From Bradysia coprophila (lineage: Eukaryota; Arthropoda; Insecta; Diptera; Sciaridae), in NCBI RefSeq assembly GCF_014529535.1, contig NW_023504022.1, forward strand, positions 6,313,132-6,377,131: a stretch of 64,000 nucleotides of DNA, read 5' to 3'. Below are positions 62,265-64,000 of the stretch, piece after piece; the stretch's first letter is position 1, and the number at the start of each line of letters is the position of its first letter. The notes beneath the pieces were generated by a model. It searched no databases, had not been told where the DNA came from, and saw only the letters and a list, made by a program, of their open reading frames with translations. A program made the translations under genes and the position numbers.

Positions 62265-62601
62265 GACCAACCAATTTACATCTGTAAAATGAACAGATTT
62301 CTATAGATCAAGTCCATAAGAAACGCGAATACTGACAGCTACACCGTCACACCCACAAAGAACCCTAACCTCAACTATGTAGTCGAAATTGAAATCATTG
62401 AGCGTTTTGTTCGGAAATTTCAGAGACAGAAACCTATGGTCGGAACCACGAGAACCACTCAAACATTTGGGCTTATTTTCAAAGAAGAACATAGATGTGT
62501 TCCATCGTGCTAAATTTCGTGGCACATACGTTCAAGTTCTCTGTAAATAATTTTTGATCTTTCGAACAACCTTGGACTTGACCTATAGAAGTAAGTAGAA
62601 A

Positions 62602-62793
62602 TAAGTGACGAATTTCATTTCAGCTGATCCACTCATAGAGCAAGTGTTTAATTTGATTTAAGTATAAACAAGTGTTCAAAATTATGTCTTTGAACTGATT
62701 TACTACACTACGCGCTTGCGCGTAAGGATTTACCCAGTGACTTTTGTTTGTGTGAGTATATCCACCGAAAATCAGCTGAAACAAAATTCGTCA
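62602..62793. mobile_element. Inverted-repeat MITE upstream of ZNFX1
   Basis: AGTGACGAATTTCATTTCAG plus CTGA at the left matches TCAG plus CTGAAACAAAATTCGTCACT at the right, a 24-bp inverted repeat with few mismatches. Subterminal CCACTCAT and TGTGTGAGTAT blocks relate it to 5800-5970. It lies about 340 bp from the ZNFX1 start and so may sit in its promoter region. Confidence 0.75.
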
Positions 62794-63257
62794 CTGATTT
62801 CAACGTCTTGAGTGTTCTTAGTATCCTAAAAAAAATTATCTCAAGAATCACTGGACTTACGTAATTCCGATTTGGCTTACGGCTTTCTACAGGTAGATTG
62901 AAAAATTATAACAAAATTTGGCAGACGTATACATTTGATATATCTTCCTAGACGCGCACTGCGTTGAGAAAAATTTCTATCGACTTATTTACGATGCTTA
63001 CGATCAGCGAGTAAAACAAGTTGTAATCGATATTAATACCAATTATTTCACTTGTGACTGGATGAGTACGTGATAACTTCCTTCAATATAATGAAAAAGT
63101 GCAAACTGTCAGTTGTTTCAATCAACAAGGGAAACCCCCTTCCACTGAACGAAAGTACACTAACTTTTGGTGTTGGTGGCGTTAGTGTATTTTCGTTCAG
63201 TGGAAGGGCCATTTAATTACTGACAGCATTTACATAACAGTTGAGCTGGGAAAATAT
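62794..63257. other. Intergenic stretch between ZNFX1 and the NUDT19 pseudogene
   Basis: No gene is seen. It holds a strong hairpin at 63137-63208 (CCCTTCCACTGAACGAAAGT against its complement, 28-bp arms, 16-base loop), probably a tiny MITE. Confidence 0.65.
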
Positions 63258-64000
63258 TTACTGGGACACGTCATCTGTCAAAATCTTACACTTGCGTGAC
63301 ATGTAAATAAACACCATTTGGTGATAATAATATAAAAGTGCGAGTAAAAACTGGTAAAAACAACACTTTCCTTGAAAATTTCGGTGACTGCCGAGATAAT
63401 AAGAGCGAAAATCGAAGCAATAAAGGATCAGCTTCTCACTTCTGATTTTTGGTCGAAATAACGTTTGAAGCAAATCATCAGGAGTGACAAATGAGCGAAC
63501 TAAAGAATTGTTCGGTGAAGGGTCAACGACCGTTTATATTCCAAACGAAGGAAGAATATGCCATTCTCAGGTGCGGTAATGAGATTTTCTTTGAAGAAGG
63601 ACAGTCCGTCAAACTGAAGTTTCATTCTCATTTCATAGAGAAGATTGGAGTTTGGCATTCATTACCGTCCTGTTGTTGTTGAATGTTGGCAGACACGAAA
63701 GAAACAACACCAACAAATTTCGTAAAGGTTACACAATTCACACTGTCGTCTCGAAGTTTTACGAACTCTGAAGTGCAGGCAATTACAACTCATACCGGGC
63801 ATTACAACTTGTGTTGGATAATCTACATGGCTGACATTGGCTGACGCGGTTCATTGTGAAGGGCAGGTACTTTATCATTTCTATCCTTCTATCTTTGCGG
63901 TTTAAGAATGACATTCAGGAGTTCTTGGTTCGTTGAATGTTAGTCTCACTATTAATCATTTCTTTACCCTGTCGTTTATGCAATACAGTGTGACTCGCCG
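63258..64000 (+). pseudogene. Decayed NUDT19 copy, cut by the window end
   Basis: Homology to 27908-29190 runs through promoter-side DNA, exon 1 pieces, introns and later exons to the window edge. Recognisable pieces are SVKGQRPFIF (63512-63541), the intron boundary CTCAGGTRCGGTAAT, GTTGGCAG, GTTTTACGAACTCTGA, AGGGCAGGTACTT and GAGTTCTTGGTTCGTTG. The start codon is AGAGCG instead of the ATGAGTG context, about 120 bp of exon 1 including the GGAVD glycines is deleted, and the REAFEELG helix is lost. Introns are retained, so it arose by DNA duplication. More may follow beyond 64000. Confidence 0.9.

Noticed and set aside
1..64000. CRISPR arrays, operons, riboswitches or phage genes
   Set aside because: Spliced genes, poly(A) signals and eukaryotic transposons exclude a prokaryotic reading; tandem repeats have no spacer structure.

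Overview
The window looks like an AT-rich insect nuclear genome, most likely a nematoceran dipteran. The genes are split by short introns (about 50-75 bp, GT-AG), the protein families are eukaryotic, and the intergenic space is full of foldback and MITE-type DNA transposons. The species call is inference; no single sequence fixes it. There is no bacterial operon, CRISPR or prophage signal.

Layout. 1-4.7 kb is AT-rich with an 8-bp-TSD hAT-like MITE and a dispersed repeat. At 4.7-5.7 kb (minus) are six internal exons of a glucose-6-phosphate 1-epimerase-like gene. 5.8-13.1 kb is repeat land: two inverted copies of one element built on ~150-bp tandem repeats, and a broken RTE-like non-LTR retrotransposon. 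13.1-27.9 kb has no confident gene, only MITEs, hairpins and a non-LTR 3' fragment. At 27.9-29.7 kb (plus) is an intact six-exon NUDT19-like Nudix hydrolase gene. 30.0-34.3 kb is a nest of transposons whose insertion points can be read by comparison with a second copy at 48.8-51.2 kb. At 34.35-34.66 kb lies a stray copy of one helicase exon of ZNFX1. 34.7-40.8 kb is repeats. At 40.8-47.9 kb (plus) is a five-exon gene for a ~1787-residue protein joining a P-loop GTPase-like domain, a glycine-rich collagen-like region and a long helical part with a hydrophobic hairpin; I know no described family with this architecture. At 53.1-62.3 kb (minus) is a complete 22-exon ZNFX1-like gene (~2620 residues) with an N-terminal Q/N/S-rich region containing a 168-residue internal duplication. 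At 63.25-64.0 kb is a decayed NUDT19 copy that runs off the window.

How they relate. The splice models for the GTPase-like gene (5364 nt), NUDT19 (1086 nt) and ZNFX1 (7863 nt) each sum to a whole number of codons with all GT-AG introns, which supports them internally. ZNFX1 and the NUDT19 copy lie head to head at the right end, while intact NUDT19 and the ZNFX1 exon fragment sit 4.7 kb apart near the middle. Together with the two copies of the 30-34/49-51 kb repeat this points to past duplication and rearrangement. ZNFX1 (RNA helicase; small-RNA and antiviral roles in other animals) and a large orphan GTPase as neighbours make an innate-immunity link conceivable, but nothing in the sequence shows it.
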